Below are positions 10,725-18,655 of a DNA stretch of 64,000 nt, piece after piece. How positions within the stretch are numbered: the first letter of the stretch is position 1; each line of letters opens with the position of its first letter. The stretch is taken from contig NZ_CP046244.1 of the NCBI RefSeq assembly GCF_009735625.1, positions 2,962,909 through 3,026,908 on the forward strand. The letters are read 5' to 3'. The notes below the pieces were generated by a model. That model did no database searches. It had not been told where the DNA came from and was given only the letters and a program-made list of their open reading frames with translations. Both the position numbers and the translations under genes were made by a program. Source of the stretch: Moorella glycerini. Its GTDB lineage: Bacteria; Bacillota; DSM-521; Neomoorellales; Neomoorellaceae.

Positions 10725-12914
10725 CTACATAATGGGGTCCATGGTCAGGGCCGGGTGGCCCACTTCTTCCAGGTAGGGCAAGATTTCATCAACGGTGGTG
10801 CCTATGGTTTCATCGGCAATTTTATCGATAAAGTCCTCGCCCAGGCCTTCTTCTATACTGCGCTGGATCAGGTCGTCACGGAGGAAGTCCTTCAAAGCTT
10901 TGGGCATCCAGACAATGCGGGCTATACCGCCGTCGGCCTTAATGAATTTTTTACTGACAATATAGGTGCGGCCGATGCCCATAAAGCCGGGAGTCTGGAC
11001 GCCGCCGCCGATCATGCCGGCCAGGGTGGAGAAGGTCATTCCTGAAGGGGTCATCCCGGCATGGTCGCGGGTAGTAATCATGATGCCGTTACACTCCGGC
11101 AGGATGGCCATGATGGCTTCAAAGCAACCGCAGGAGGTCATGGGGTTCTCCATGAGGGTGTACAGGCAAACCTGTTCCAGGTTGCGGTTGGAAGCCGTGT
11201 AGAGGTAGTCGTTGACGCTCTTCCAGATACCTTTAACGGGATCAATCTCCCCTTCTTTAGCTATCGGCTGGTTGGGCCCGGCATGGTTGATTTCATAAGA
11301 AGCCTTGGCGTCCAGCCAGCTGACGGCGCCGCACAGGCCTACCCGCTCGGGGGTGACAATACAGACATGGTTAGGGGCAAAGGACTGGCACAGGACGCAG
11401 GAATAGAAAGTATCCACCGACTCGTCGGTTAAGCCGCGCATGCGGTCGTCACGCTCTTTGTATTTCTCCCGGGCGATGGCCAGGTACTCTTTAACTTTCG
11501 CTTCGTCGGTAAAGATGGTTACCTGGACGCGGTCGACAATGGCCGGGAATTCTTCCTTCATCTTGGCTACCAGGATTTCACCATAATGCTTGAAACGAAA
11601 ACCTTTGGCCACGGCTTCTTTGCTAACCCGGAGCCAGTTAATGGCGCGCTGGCCGGTATGCCATAGACCTTCACCGTAGTTAATGAAGTCGTGGATGCGC
11701 CGTTCCAGGACCCCTTCAAAGTCGGCCTGCATTTTACGGCCATAGATATCCACCAGGATACCCAGGGGTAAAGTGCTCCCCTCCGGCACCTGGTCGATAT
11801 CCGGGCCGATAAGCTCGATCTTGCCATCGGTAATCTCCGCCTCGGAAACAGTACGTACCAGCTCAAAGGCCGGGCTCCGGTTACCACCCATTTCTACATA
11901 CATATCGCCCTTGCGGATACTCTCCCCTTCAAAGGCCGGACCGAAGTTAATGGGCAGGTCGAGCTTAATCTTGGTCAGCTTGATGCCCCGGGTTTCCATA
12001 GCTATCTGAACTATTTTGTCATAGTCTTGGACGCTGAAGAACCAGTCGGGAATTTGCTTGTCTTCCGGCAAAGGTTGGTCGGTAATTACCGGGAAACCGG
12101 TAAAGATGGCGCCAAAGGCGGCGGCTGTCTTGACCATATCGTGCTCGCCCAGGTAAAGGACGAAGGCGCGGATGCGGCGCCGCTGGTAGTCGCGCTGCTC
12201 TTCGCGCAGGCCAGGCGTGACGCCGCCGAACATCATCCCGGCCCGCAGGGCGTAGTTGGCGGCGTGGACGATCTGGGTGAAATTACCCAGGGGGTAGGCG
12301 ATGTAGTCAATGCCCAGCTTGACGTTTTCCTCCAGCAGCTGTTCTACCGCCTCATCGCAGATGAAGAGCATAAAGCCCATACCCATGAGGTCCTTGACTA
12401 TCTTGGCCAGGGCCTTGGAGTCCCTGGCCCGGCCCAGGATAATGGCTTCCCCGGGGATGGTCCAGTCTACCATTTTGATCCCAAAACGGCGGACGACCGG
12501 GTCGCCGATAAACCCTGTCCAGGGCTCGGGTAAGAGGGGTTCTTCCGGCTTATATTTCAGGTAACGCAGGGCTTCGATGATTTCAGCTGCGTACCAGGTG
12601 GCTTCTCCCGCCAGGCGGGCGTTTTCAAAATTAAGCACCGGGCTTATTTGCGCCCGCTTGCGGTTGAGGATGGGCGGCAAGTCGCCGAGTTTCTTTACTT
12701 CTTCCCCGCTGTAGCAACGAATAACCGGTAAATAATAGGCGGTATCGGGATAACCGACGGGATGGTCGGGACCATAGGTCCGGATAGCCTGGTTTAAAAG
12801 GATCTCCGCATAGCTGGTGGCCGTAATGGCGCCATGGTAAACTTCGCGGAAAAGGTCTACAGGTTCTTTGCCTTCGGGAATGGCACCTTCGAAGATCTTA
12901 TCGAAATCAGTCAT
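10725..12914 (-). CDS. acsB: Acetyl-CoA synthase (CODH/ACS alpha subunit)
   Basis: 729 residues, the length of Moorella ACS, so published numbering should apply. It condenses CO, the methyl group from AcsCD and CoA into acetyl-CoA at the A-cluster. Ligands of the [4Fe-4S] part are in YSCVLCQSFAPNHVC and GLCG (Cys506, 509, 518, 528); the distal nickel site is the CGC of MTSCGCFEA (Cys595, Cys597). The ATG at 12914 has AAAGGAGGG upstream and follows acsA by 14 bp. Soluble, forms a tunnel-linked tetramer with AcsA. Confidence 0.98.
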   Translation of the reverse strand: MTDFDKIFEGAIPEGKEPVDLFREVYHGAITATSYAEILLNQAIRTYGPDHPVGYPDTAYYLPVIRCYSGEEVKKLGDLPPILNRKRAQISPVLNFENARLAGEATWYAAEIIEALRYLKYKPEEPLLPEPWTGFIGDPVVRRFGIKMVDWTIPGEAIILGRARDSKALAKIVKDLMGMGFMLFICDEAVEQLLEENVKLGIDYIAYPLGNFTQIVHAANYALRAGMMFGGVTPGLREEQRDYQRRRIRAFVLYLGEHDMVKTAAAFGAIFTGFPVITDQPLPEDKQIPDWFFSVQDYDKIVQIAMETRGIKLTKIKLDLPINFGPAFEGESIRKGDMYVEMGGNRSPAFELVRTVSEAEITDGKIELIGPDIDQVPEGSTLPLGILVDIYGRKMQADFEGVLERRIHDFINYGEGLWHTGQRAINWLRVSKEAVAKGFRFKHYGEILVAKMKEEFPAIVDRVQVTIFTDEAKVKEYLAIAREKYKERDDRMRGLTDESVDTFYSCVLCQSFAPNHVCIVTPERVGLCGAVSWLDAKASYEINHAGPNQPIAKEGEIDPVKGIWKSVNDYLYTASNRNLEQVCLYTLMENPMTSCGCFEAIMAILPECNGIMITTRDHAGMTPSGMTFSTLAGMIGGGVQTPGFMGIGRTYIVSKKFIKADGGIARIVWMPKALKDFLRDDLIQRSIEEGLGEDFIDKIADETIGTTVDEILPYLEEVGHPALTMDPIM

Positions 12915-12928
12915 GGCCTGACCCTCCT

Positions 12929-14953
12929 TTAATAACCCTGGCAGAGTTTGGTTTCATAACGCTCAGCAACATTTTTGTGCACGCCCAGCTTCCAGGTGCG
13001 ATACTCCAGGGCGTCGAGGATCTTCCGGGCAGCTACGTGGGGATCCATTTCAAACATGAAGTAACCGCCATAAACGTCGCTGGCAATCTGGGTAAGGATA
13101 CTGTAGATCAGATCGCTACCTTCCACCGGCGGCATGGTACCAACGTGGGTCGGTACACCCAGGGATACCCACCAGGTGCCGATGGCTACCGCTTTACCGC
13201 TCATGGCTTCCGGGGCCGAGGCAACGAAGGGCACCTTAGGGGTATCAACGCCCAGGTCGTTGGCCATGGCCATTAGGAGGTCGGCAGCGCGGGAGTTATC
13301 CACGCAGGAACCCATGTGGAAGACAGGCGGCAGGCCGATTTCAATATTGGCTCCCTGGCTGAGACGTTTGAGGAAAGCTTTAAGGCCATCGCCACAATAG
13401 GTTTCTACATTGGCCGGGTCCATTAAGCCGGCTTTGGCCGCTCCCTGGGCCGAACATCCGGTAGCGATGACAAAGACGTTATTCTTCAATAACTCTTTCA
13501 TAACAACCAGGTGCGAATTATCCTGGAACCCTTTCAGGTTATTACAACCGCAGATAAGCGCCACCCCGGCCAGTTCGCCGTCAAGGATGGCTTTATTGAG
13601 CACCCGGATGGGATTTTCAGCATGCTGGGTAGCCAGGAGCTGCTGCAAGGCCTCCAGGCTCCACCCGGCGACCACCCTGTTTTTGATTTGAGGAATATAC
13701 ACCGGCCGGTTGCTTTCTTTACGCTCTTTGAAGGCTGCAATGGCCATGCGGATGGCGGTTTTGGCATTATCCAGGGCCGTAGCTGTCTGGTAGTCGAGGT
13801 GATAGGCGCCGGGGATCTTGGCGTTGTCGGCAGTGGTAATAATCCGGGTGTGATAACACTCGGCCACGGCACTGATTGAGGGCATTATGCACTGGACGTC
13901 GACGCACATGGCGTCAATGGCACCGGTGCAGATGGCCAGTTCCTGGGAGGCAAAGGAGGTGACCAGAGGTATACCCTGGCGCATCAGGACTTCATTGCCG
14001 GTGCAGCAAATGCCCACCAGGTTTATACCCTTGGCACCGGCAGCCCTGGCTTCCCCTTCCATTTCCCGGGCCGCCTGGACGATAATTTCACTTAGCAATG
14101 GGTTATGACCGTGGAGGACAAAGTTAACCTCATCCGGGTCCAGGACGCCCATGTTGGCTTCACTGACCACCGGCTGAGGGGTACCAAAGAGGATGTCGGA
14201 AAAATCAGTGGCAATATGTTCACCGGTATAGTCAGCCAGGGCTACGCGGATAGCACTGAAGACCAGGTTAACGGGGTCGTTATCCATACCCATATGAGCC
14301 TGGTTGACCAGTTCGGAAATAGAGGCATGGATCCCGTAGGGGACAACATTGTGGGTACGGAATTTTTCCCGGCGGCCTTCAGTTATAGTTGTCATCAGCC
14401 AGGTGGCCTCACCCTCACCCTTCAGGCGGCGGAAGTCTTCCAGGGCTTTCTCCCCTACTTCCCGGGCCAGTTCCATAACGCTTTTGCCTTCTACCTCAAT
14501 ACCTACACGCCGGCAGACTTCCTTTAACTTGGCTTCATCTTTGACCGTATAGTCCGGCGCTTTCCCATTAGCCATTTCTACCAGGGCATGGGCAATATGA
14601 TTGCCGTGCTCACTGTGGGCGGCAGCTCCCGTAAGGAGCATTAAACCAACGTTACGGGCAACGATGGTCCAGGCTGAAGCGCCGCAAATGCCGCGGCTAC
14701 CAGGACCATCGGCGGCTTTGATGCGGCAGGGGCCGGCCATGCAAAAACGGCAGCAAATACCTTCATACCCGATTTTACACTGGGGCTGCTGGGCGACAAA
14801 GCGATCAAAGGCGGTTATTACCTTGTCGTCCCTGCTTTTAGCCAGCATTTTCAGGGCTGCCGGGTCGACGGTACGGTCCCTGTTTTTGGGTTCCATAACC
14901 CGCGGGGCCTCTGAGGGCCTGCAAGTGTGGGTAAGATCGCGGAACCTGGGCAT
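12929..14953 (-). CDS. acsA: Carbon monoxide dehydrogenase catalytic subunit (CODH/ACS beta)
   Basis: 674 residues. Ni-Fe CODH that reduces CO2 to CO for acetyl-CoA synthesis. Counting from the ATG, D-cluster cysteines fall at 59 and 67 and B-cluster cysteines at 68, 71, 76 and 90 (CKIGYEGICCRFCMAGPC), exactly as in the Moorella crystal-structure protein. C-cluster segments such as GICCTGNE, GCNNLKG, GCSAQG and HMGSCVDNSR follow. AAGGAGGTAAGTAAT precedes the ATG. Co-transcribed with acsB (14 bp) and with cooC upstream (95 bp, containing a hairpin). Confidence 0.98.
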   Translation of the reverse strand: MPRFRDLTHTCRPSEAPRVMEPKNRDRTVDPAALKMLAKSRDDKVITAFDRFVAQQPQCKIGYEGICCRFCMAGPCRIKAADGPGSRGICGASAWTIVARNVGLMLLTGAAAHSEHGNHIAHALVEMANGKAPDYTVKDEAKLKEVCRRVGIEVEGKSVMELAREVGEKALEDFRRLKGEGEATWLMTTITEGRREKFRTHNVVPYGIHASISELVNQAHMGMDNDPVNLVFSAIRVALADYTGEHIATDFSDILFGTPQPVVSEANMGVLDPDEVNFVLHGHNPLLSEIIVQAAREMEGEARAAGAKGINLVGICCTGNEVLMRQGIPLVTSFASQELAICTGAIDAMCVDVQCIMPSISAVAECYHTRIITTADNAKIPGAYHLDYQTATALDNAKTAIRMAIAAFKERKESNRPVYIPQIKNRVVAGWSLEALQQLLATQHAENPIRVLNKAILDGELAGVALICGCNNLKGFQDNSHLVVMKELLKNNVFVIATGCSAQGAAKAGLMDPANVETYCGDGLKAFLKRLSQGANIEIGLPPVFHMGSCVDNSRAADLLMAMANDLGVDTPKVPFVASAPEAMSGKAVAIGTWWVSLGVPTHVGTMPPVEGSDLIYSILTQIASDVYGGYFMFEMDPHVAARKILDALEYRTWKLGVHKNVAERYETKLCQGY

Positions 14954-15006
14954 ATTACTTACCTCCTTGGTTTTTTTACTCCTTTTAATGCAACAGCTAT
15001 CTCTAC

Positions 15007-15024
15007 GGAGAACTCCGGTTCTCC
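15007..15024 (-). other. Small hairpin between cooC and acsA
   Basis: A perfect 7-bp stem (GGAGAAC/GTTCTCC) with a 4-base loop lies in the 95-bp spacer. There is no T-run. Inferred: mRNA stability or translation control ahead of acsA. Confidence 0.45.
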
Positions 15025-15048
15025 TGCATATGCCCGGGCAACATCCAG

Positions 15049-15795
15049 TTAGCTTAGCAACCTGGTAGCCAGCTCGGCAATACCTGCTGCGGTAAAAGAC
15101 TGCTCACCGGTAAAACCGGCAGCCTGGTCTAAGATTTCTGTTTGGAAGGGAATCAGGCCAATGACATCGCCTGGCGGCAGGTGGTTGAGGATAAATTCTT
15201 CATCCTTGGGTTGACGCAATTTATTGCCCACAAATTTTATTTGCTCAATACCAAGTTCTGCGGCCAGTTTTTGGACGACCCGGGCGGTCTGGACACTGAC
15301 CAGGGTGGGCTCGGTAACAATCAGCATCAGATCTACCCCGCGGGCCGTACCCCGGGTCAGGTGCTCAATGCCGGCACCCATATCCAGGACCACCATTTCC
15401 CGGCGTTTCAGGATGAGGGAATTGACCATGGCATTCAAGACGGCATTTTCCCGGCAATAGCAGGTAGATCCCCCGGGTTTGATGGCCCCCATTTTCAAAA
15501 AAAGGATATTCCCGTTCCTTATGGTATAATCCTGCAGCAGGCTATCTACTTCCGGGTTTAAAGAAAAGAAGGCGCCGCTACCGCCGGTGCGTTCAGCAAT
15601 CAACTGGCGCATATCGACAATGGGTTTAAGGGTACCCAGCCTTTCCTCAGGGAGCCCCAGGATCATCCCCAGGCTGGTATCGGGATCGGCATCGACGGCA
15701 TATACCGGGTAACCCTGCCGGGCAAAATGCGTAATTAAACCGGCAGCAATGGTAGTTTTGCCGACGCCACCTTTCCCGGAAATGGCCAGCTTCAC
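15049..15795 (-). CDS. cooC: CooC-type nickel-insertion ATPase
   Basis: 248 residues starting at a GTG (15795) five bases after AAAGGAGGTG; an in-frame ATG at 15828 lacks a ribosome site. MinD-family fold with Walker A GKGGVGKTT, the DADPDTSLG segment, and a CxC metal site in STCYCREN. CooC dimers bind nickel and ATP and mature the C-cluster of CODH. First gene of the acs operon; the 370 bp upstream carries the likely promoter. Confidence 0.93.
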   Translation of the reverse strand: MKLAISGKGGVGKTTIAAGLITHFARQGYPVYAVDADPDTSLGMILGLPEERLGTLKPIVDMRQLIAERTGGSGAFFSLNPEVDSLLQDYTIRNGNILFLKMGAIKPGGSTCYCRENAVLNAMVNSLILKRREMVVLDMGAGIEHLTRGTARGVDLMLIVTEPTLVSVQTARVVQKLAAELGIEQIKFVGNKLRQPKDEEFILNHLPPGDVIGLIPFQTEILDQAAGFTGEQSFTAAGIAELATRLLS

Positions 15796-16059
15796 TCGAA
15801 CACCTCCTTTGTTCAAAAAAATGGACATACATTTTTCCGGTTACATTAGTGAACTTCTACACAAAGTCCGTTTTTCCTGCTACCCTTTCCCTGAACTGCT
15901 TGTTAATTTTTGCTCTCTTCTCATCCCGGGCAACAAATCATTCAATTTAATTTTATTGCTCCTGCACCTTTTAACCCTCTATTTCATCCAGTCAGCCAAT
16001 ATTATAAACCATTTGATACAAAAATGGAATAATTTTTGTTAATTAAGAAAGCGCTCACA
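15796..16059 (-). promoter_or_regulatory. Leader and probable promoter region of the acs operon
   Basis: An AT-rich non-coding stretch between cooC and the phasin terminator. On the minus strand TATAAT (16001-16006) is a good -10, with no good -35 at 16-18 bp. Just upstream is a 6-bp inverted repeat, CCATTT-N7-AAATGG (16009-16027), sitting where a regulator could replace a weak -35. No riboswitch was recognised in the roughly 190-base leader. Promoter and operator are inference. Confidence 0.4.
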
Positions 16060-16108
16060 AAAGAAAAAGCCTGCCATTACAAATTAACTTTTATCATAAC
16101 GGCAGGCC
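16060..16108 (-). terminator. Rho-independent terminator after the phasin-like gene
   Basis: On the minus strand an 11-bp stem with one G-T pair (GCCTGCC core), a 17-base loop and TTTTTCTTTT. It separates the phasin gene from the acs promoter region. Confidence 0.75.
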
Positions 16109-16165
16109 TTATTTGTGTCAATAGGTTAATACAATAATTTTGCTTAATAAGCTTATTATCTAATT

Positions 16166-16474
16166 TTACTGTTCTTCTTTACTCACCAGTTTTGCTTCCA
16201 ATTCAGCCACCCTTTTTTCCAGGGCCGCCATTTCGGCCTTAGTTACCAGGCCCCATTCATTACGCAGGCGGTTAATTTCTCTACTAACGGTTTCCTGAAG
16301 AAGGGCCTGCTGTTCTTTGCCTTTGTTTAGAAGTTGCTCAACGAAATTTTTTACTTCTTCCCGCCGGAGTTCCCCCTGGTGAACCAGCTCTTCGGCGACT
16401 TCTTCCGCTTTTTCCTTGGTCAGGAACATGGCTCCCAGGCCGGCGAGGAAAACTTTGCGCATGAGATCCAGCAT
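16166..16474 (-). CDS. Phasin-like/polyhydroxyalkanoate granule-associated family small protein
   Basis: 102 residues: a short hydrophobic start (MRKVFLAGLGAMFLTKEKAEE) followed by a long charged helix rich in Glu, Lys and Gln with heptad spacing near the C-terminus (MAALEKRVAELEAKL), predicting a coiled coil. This build matches the small phasin-family proteins common in Firmicutes with no PHA synthase; none is seen here, so a granule role is not implied. Own terminator downstream; unrelated to acs as far as I can see. Confidence 0.65.
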   Translation of the reverse strand: MLDLMRKVFLAGLGAMFLTKEKAEEVAEELVHQGELRREEVKNFVEQLLNKGKEQQALLQETVSREINRLRNEWGLVTKAEMAALEKRVAELEAKLVSKEEQ

Positions 16475-16551
16475 AATCCTTGCCTACCTCCCTGTTTTGA
16501 ATTACCTTCCTGGATTATTATACCATATTCCGGCCGGGTTATGTTGCGAGT

Positions 16552-16577
16552 TTAAAAAAGCTCCTTCAAGGAGCTTA
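16552..16577 (-). terminator. Terminator overlapping the end of the rubredoxin-like gene
   Basis: The hairpin AGCTCCTT/AAGGAGCT followed on the minus strand by TTTTTT overlaps the TAA stop at 16575-16577. Confidence 0.8.
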
Positions 16578-16694
16578 TGAGGTTGGGGCATCTTTTTTGG
16601 TAAAGGAATCTTTCGCGCCGCATTCAGGGCACTTGCGGGGTTTACAACGGGCGTCTTTTTCATAACCGCACTGGCTGCATTGCCAGACTGCCAT
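16575..16694 (-). CDS. RCKP-type rubredoxin-like small zinc-ribbon protein
   Basis: 39 residues, beginning MAVWQCSQCGYE and containing DARCKPRKCPECGA. Two CxxC pairs (CSQC, CPEC) form a rubredoxin or zinc-ribbon metal site, and the RCKP signature defines a family of very short rubredoxin-like proteins. AAAGGTAGG precedes the ATG at 16694; a terminator overlaps the stop. It probably binds one Fe or Zn; the redox partner is unknown. In an oxygen-sensitive acetogen a role in oxidative stress is plausible but unproven. Confidence 0.85.
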   Translation of the reverse strand: MAVWQCSQCGYEKDARCKPRKCPECGAKDSFTKKDAPTS

Positions 16695-16774
16695 GGCCGG
16701 TACCTACCTTTCTAATAATAGTTACTGATAAGATTATAAGCCGTCTATATCTGTCTGTCAAGGTTTAGTTGGCC

Positions 16775-16803
16775 TTGACTTGGTATACCTGGTATGAAAT
16801 AAT
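16775..16803 (+). promoter_or_regulatory. Probable promoter of the MFS gene
   Basis: TTGACT (16775-16780), a 17-bp spacer and AATAAT (16798-16803). The spacer contains the palindrome GGTATACC (16782-16789), a possible operator for a local repressor. Inferred from sequence only. Confidence 0.5.
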
Positions 16804-16834
16804 ATAAATATCTGCCGTCAAGGAGGCTCTTGCC

Positions 16835-18262
16835 TTGCCCCCCCAAAGTAATATCCTTCCCGCTCCCCACCCCCGGCGTTGGCTCATCCTTTTTGCCGTC
16901 ATGACTGCCGGTATAATGGGGCCTATTGATGGTAGCGTGGTAAATGTGGCCCTGCCAACTATTAGTAGGTTTTTTAATGCCGATTTAAATACGGTAGGCT
17001 GGGTGGCCATGGCCTATCTTTTAGTTTTAGGGAGCTTAATTTTAACCTACGGCCGCCTGGGGGATATGTACGGTTTTCGCCGGGTGCTTTTAATGGGGAT
17101 TGCCATTTTTACAGTAGCTTCTGGAATCTGCGCCCTGGCACCCAATATCTGGGTCTTGATTGCCTTCCGTGCCATCCAGGCCATTGGTGCCGGGATGTTC
17201 ATGGCCATGGGCCCGGCCATCATAACTTCCGTTTTCCCGCCTTACGAGCGCGGCCGCGCCCTGGGGACCAACGGTATGATTATTGCCACCGGCCTGGCCC
17301 TGGGACCGACCCTGGGAGGTTTACTAGTCACGGTAGCCGGGTGGCAGGCCATCTTTACCATTAATATTCCCATTGGTATCCTTAGTTATATCTTATGCCG
17401 GCAGGTAGTACCGGCGCCGAAAGATTTACAACTGCAGCGGTTTGATTTAACCGGTGCGGCCCTGGGATTTTTCTCTTTGAGCGCATTCCTGCTGGCCGGC
17501 AGCTATGGCGAAGAATGGGGCTGGACTTCACCGGTCACCTTAATACTGGGTTTGATGTTTTTAGTTGGTACCTGGGCCTTTATCCGCTGGGAGCGCCGGG
17601 TTGAACAACCCATGCTGGATTTAACCCTGTTCCATAATAAGGTGTTTACTGCGGCCAACTTTGCGGCCTTGATGAACTTTATGTCCCAGTATGCCATGAT
17701 TTTTTTGATCCCTTTTTACCTGCAGCAAGTATTGAGCTACAGTCCCGGGCAGGCCGGTTTAATTTTAACGGCTTCTCCCCTGGTGACTCTCTTGATCGCC
17801 CCTGTTAGCGGGGCCTTATCGGACCGCCTGGGGACACGCTGGCTGGCCTTTACGGGGCAAGCTATCGTCAGTATGACCCTTTTCCTGATGGCCGGTCTAA
17901 AAGTTACTTCCCAGGCCCTGGATATTATCTGGCGTTTATGCCTCTTTGGTTTGGGCACAGCAATCTTCCAGTCCCCCAATAATAGCGCTGTGATGGGTAG
18001 TGTCCCCCGCTACCGGCTGGGTATTGGCTCCGGTGTCCTGGCTACGGTCCGTAATGTGGGTATGGTGCTGGGGATAGCCGTTAGCAGCGGCGTCTTTACC
18101 TGGCAACGGGCGGCCAAACTGGCTATCCTGGGACCAGCCGGCACCACCGCGGCTTTTATGGCCGGGTTGAAGGCCGCCTTCCTGGTTGGTGCTTGCCTGG
18201 CTGCTGCCGGTGCCCTGGCCTCCCTGGTAAGGAGCGATAATTTACCCTCAAGCGGGCATTAA
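16835..18262 (+). CDS. MFS drug/proton antiporter, DHA2 (EmrB/QacA) type
   Basis: 475 residues from a TTG start (16835) eight bases after AAGGAGG. It starts with a short basic segment and has about 14 hydrophobic helices, the DHA2 number. Family motif A is visible as GRLGDMYGFRRV, and motif C-like glycine-rich segments as GLALGPTLGG. It likely exports a hydrophobic or cationic compound in exchange for protons; the substrate cannot be predicted. Single-gene unit with its own promoter, followed by two tRNA genes. Confidence 0.88.
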   Translation: MPPQSNILPAPHPRRWLILFAVMTAGIMGPIDGSVVNVALPTISRFFNADLNTVGWVAMAYLLVLGSLILTYGRLGDMYGFRRVLLMGIAIFTVASGICALAPNIWVLIAFRAIQAIGAGMFMAMGPAIITSVFPPYERGRALGTNGMIIATGLALGPTLGGLLVTVAGWQAIFTINIPIGILSYILCRQVVPAPKDLQLQRFDLTGAALGFFSLSAFLLAGSYGEEWGWTSPVTLILGLMFLVGTWAFIRWERRVEQPMLDLTLFHNKVFTAANFAALMNFMSQYAMIFLIPFYLQQVLSYSPGQAGLILTASPLVTLLIAPVSGALSDRLGTRWLAFTGQAIVSMTLFLMAGLKVTSQALDIIWRLCLFGLGTAIFQSPNNSAVMGSVPRYRLGIGSGVLATVRNVGMVLGIAVSSGVFTWQRAAKLAILGPAGTTAAFMAGLKAAFLVGACLAAAGALASLVRSDNLPSSGH

Positions 18263-18306
18263 GGTATTGCCTGCCGGTCACAGGCATGTTAAAATATGAA
18301 TGCTGC

Positions 18307-18384
18307 CGGGATGTAGCTCAGTTTGGCTAGAGCACCTGCTTTGGGAGCAGGGGGTCGCAGGTTCAAATCCTGTCATCCCGACCA
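18307..18384 (+). tRNA. tRNA-Pro (anticodon TGG), CCA encoded
   Basis: Acceptor stem CGGGATG/CATCCCG, D arm with TAGCTCAG, anticodon stem CCTGC/GCAGG with loop TTTGGGA (TGG), T arm GGTTCAAATCC, and encoded CCA. Confidence 0.97.
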
Positions 18385-18393
18385 GCGTTTTGG

Positions 18394-18469
<76 letters not shown>

Positions 18470-18479
18470 GGGAAAGCTA

Positions 18480-18526
18480 GAAACGCCAGCTGTTCCGTTA
18501 ATGAGGTCGCTGGCGTTTCCTGTTTT
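18480..18526 (+). terminator. Terminator of the tRNA-Pro/Thr transcript
   Basis: 11-bp stem GAAACGCCAGC/GCTGGCGTTTC with an 18-base loop, followed by CTGTTTTT. Confidence 0.8.
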
Positions 18527-18535
18527 TAAAGGGTT

Positions 18536-18655
18536 AAGCCCATGGAGATGTATCTTTATGGTTTCTGCCATGTTCTGCCTGGCCTCTAGCGGCGTATTGC
18601 CGGTCGCAATGCAGCCGGGAAGGTCGGGCGAATAAGCGGAATAATTGCCGCCGGG
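18536..18655 (-). pseudogene. Remnant of a HicB-family antitoxin
   Basis: Directly after the methyltransferase stop and in its frame, the minus strand reads YSAYSPDLPGCIATG, then NTPLEARQNMAETIKIHLH, close to the HicB consensus (F-S-A-Y-x-P-D-L-P-G-C-x-A-x-G, then a helix ending in H-L-x-G-L). There is no start codon, the N-terminal strand is missing, and the C-terminus reads into the tRNA terminator. No hicA is present. Interpreted as a decayed toxin-antitoxin gene. Confidence 0.6.
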
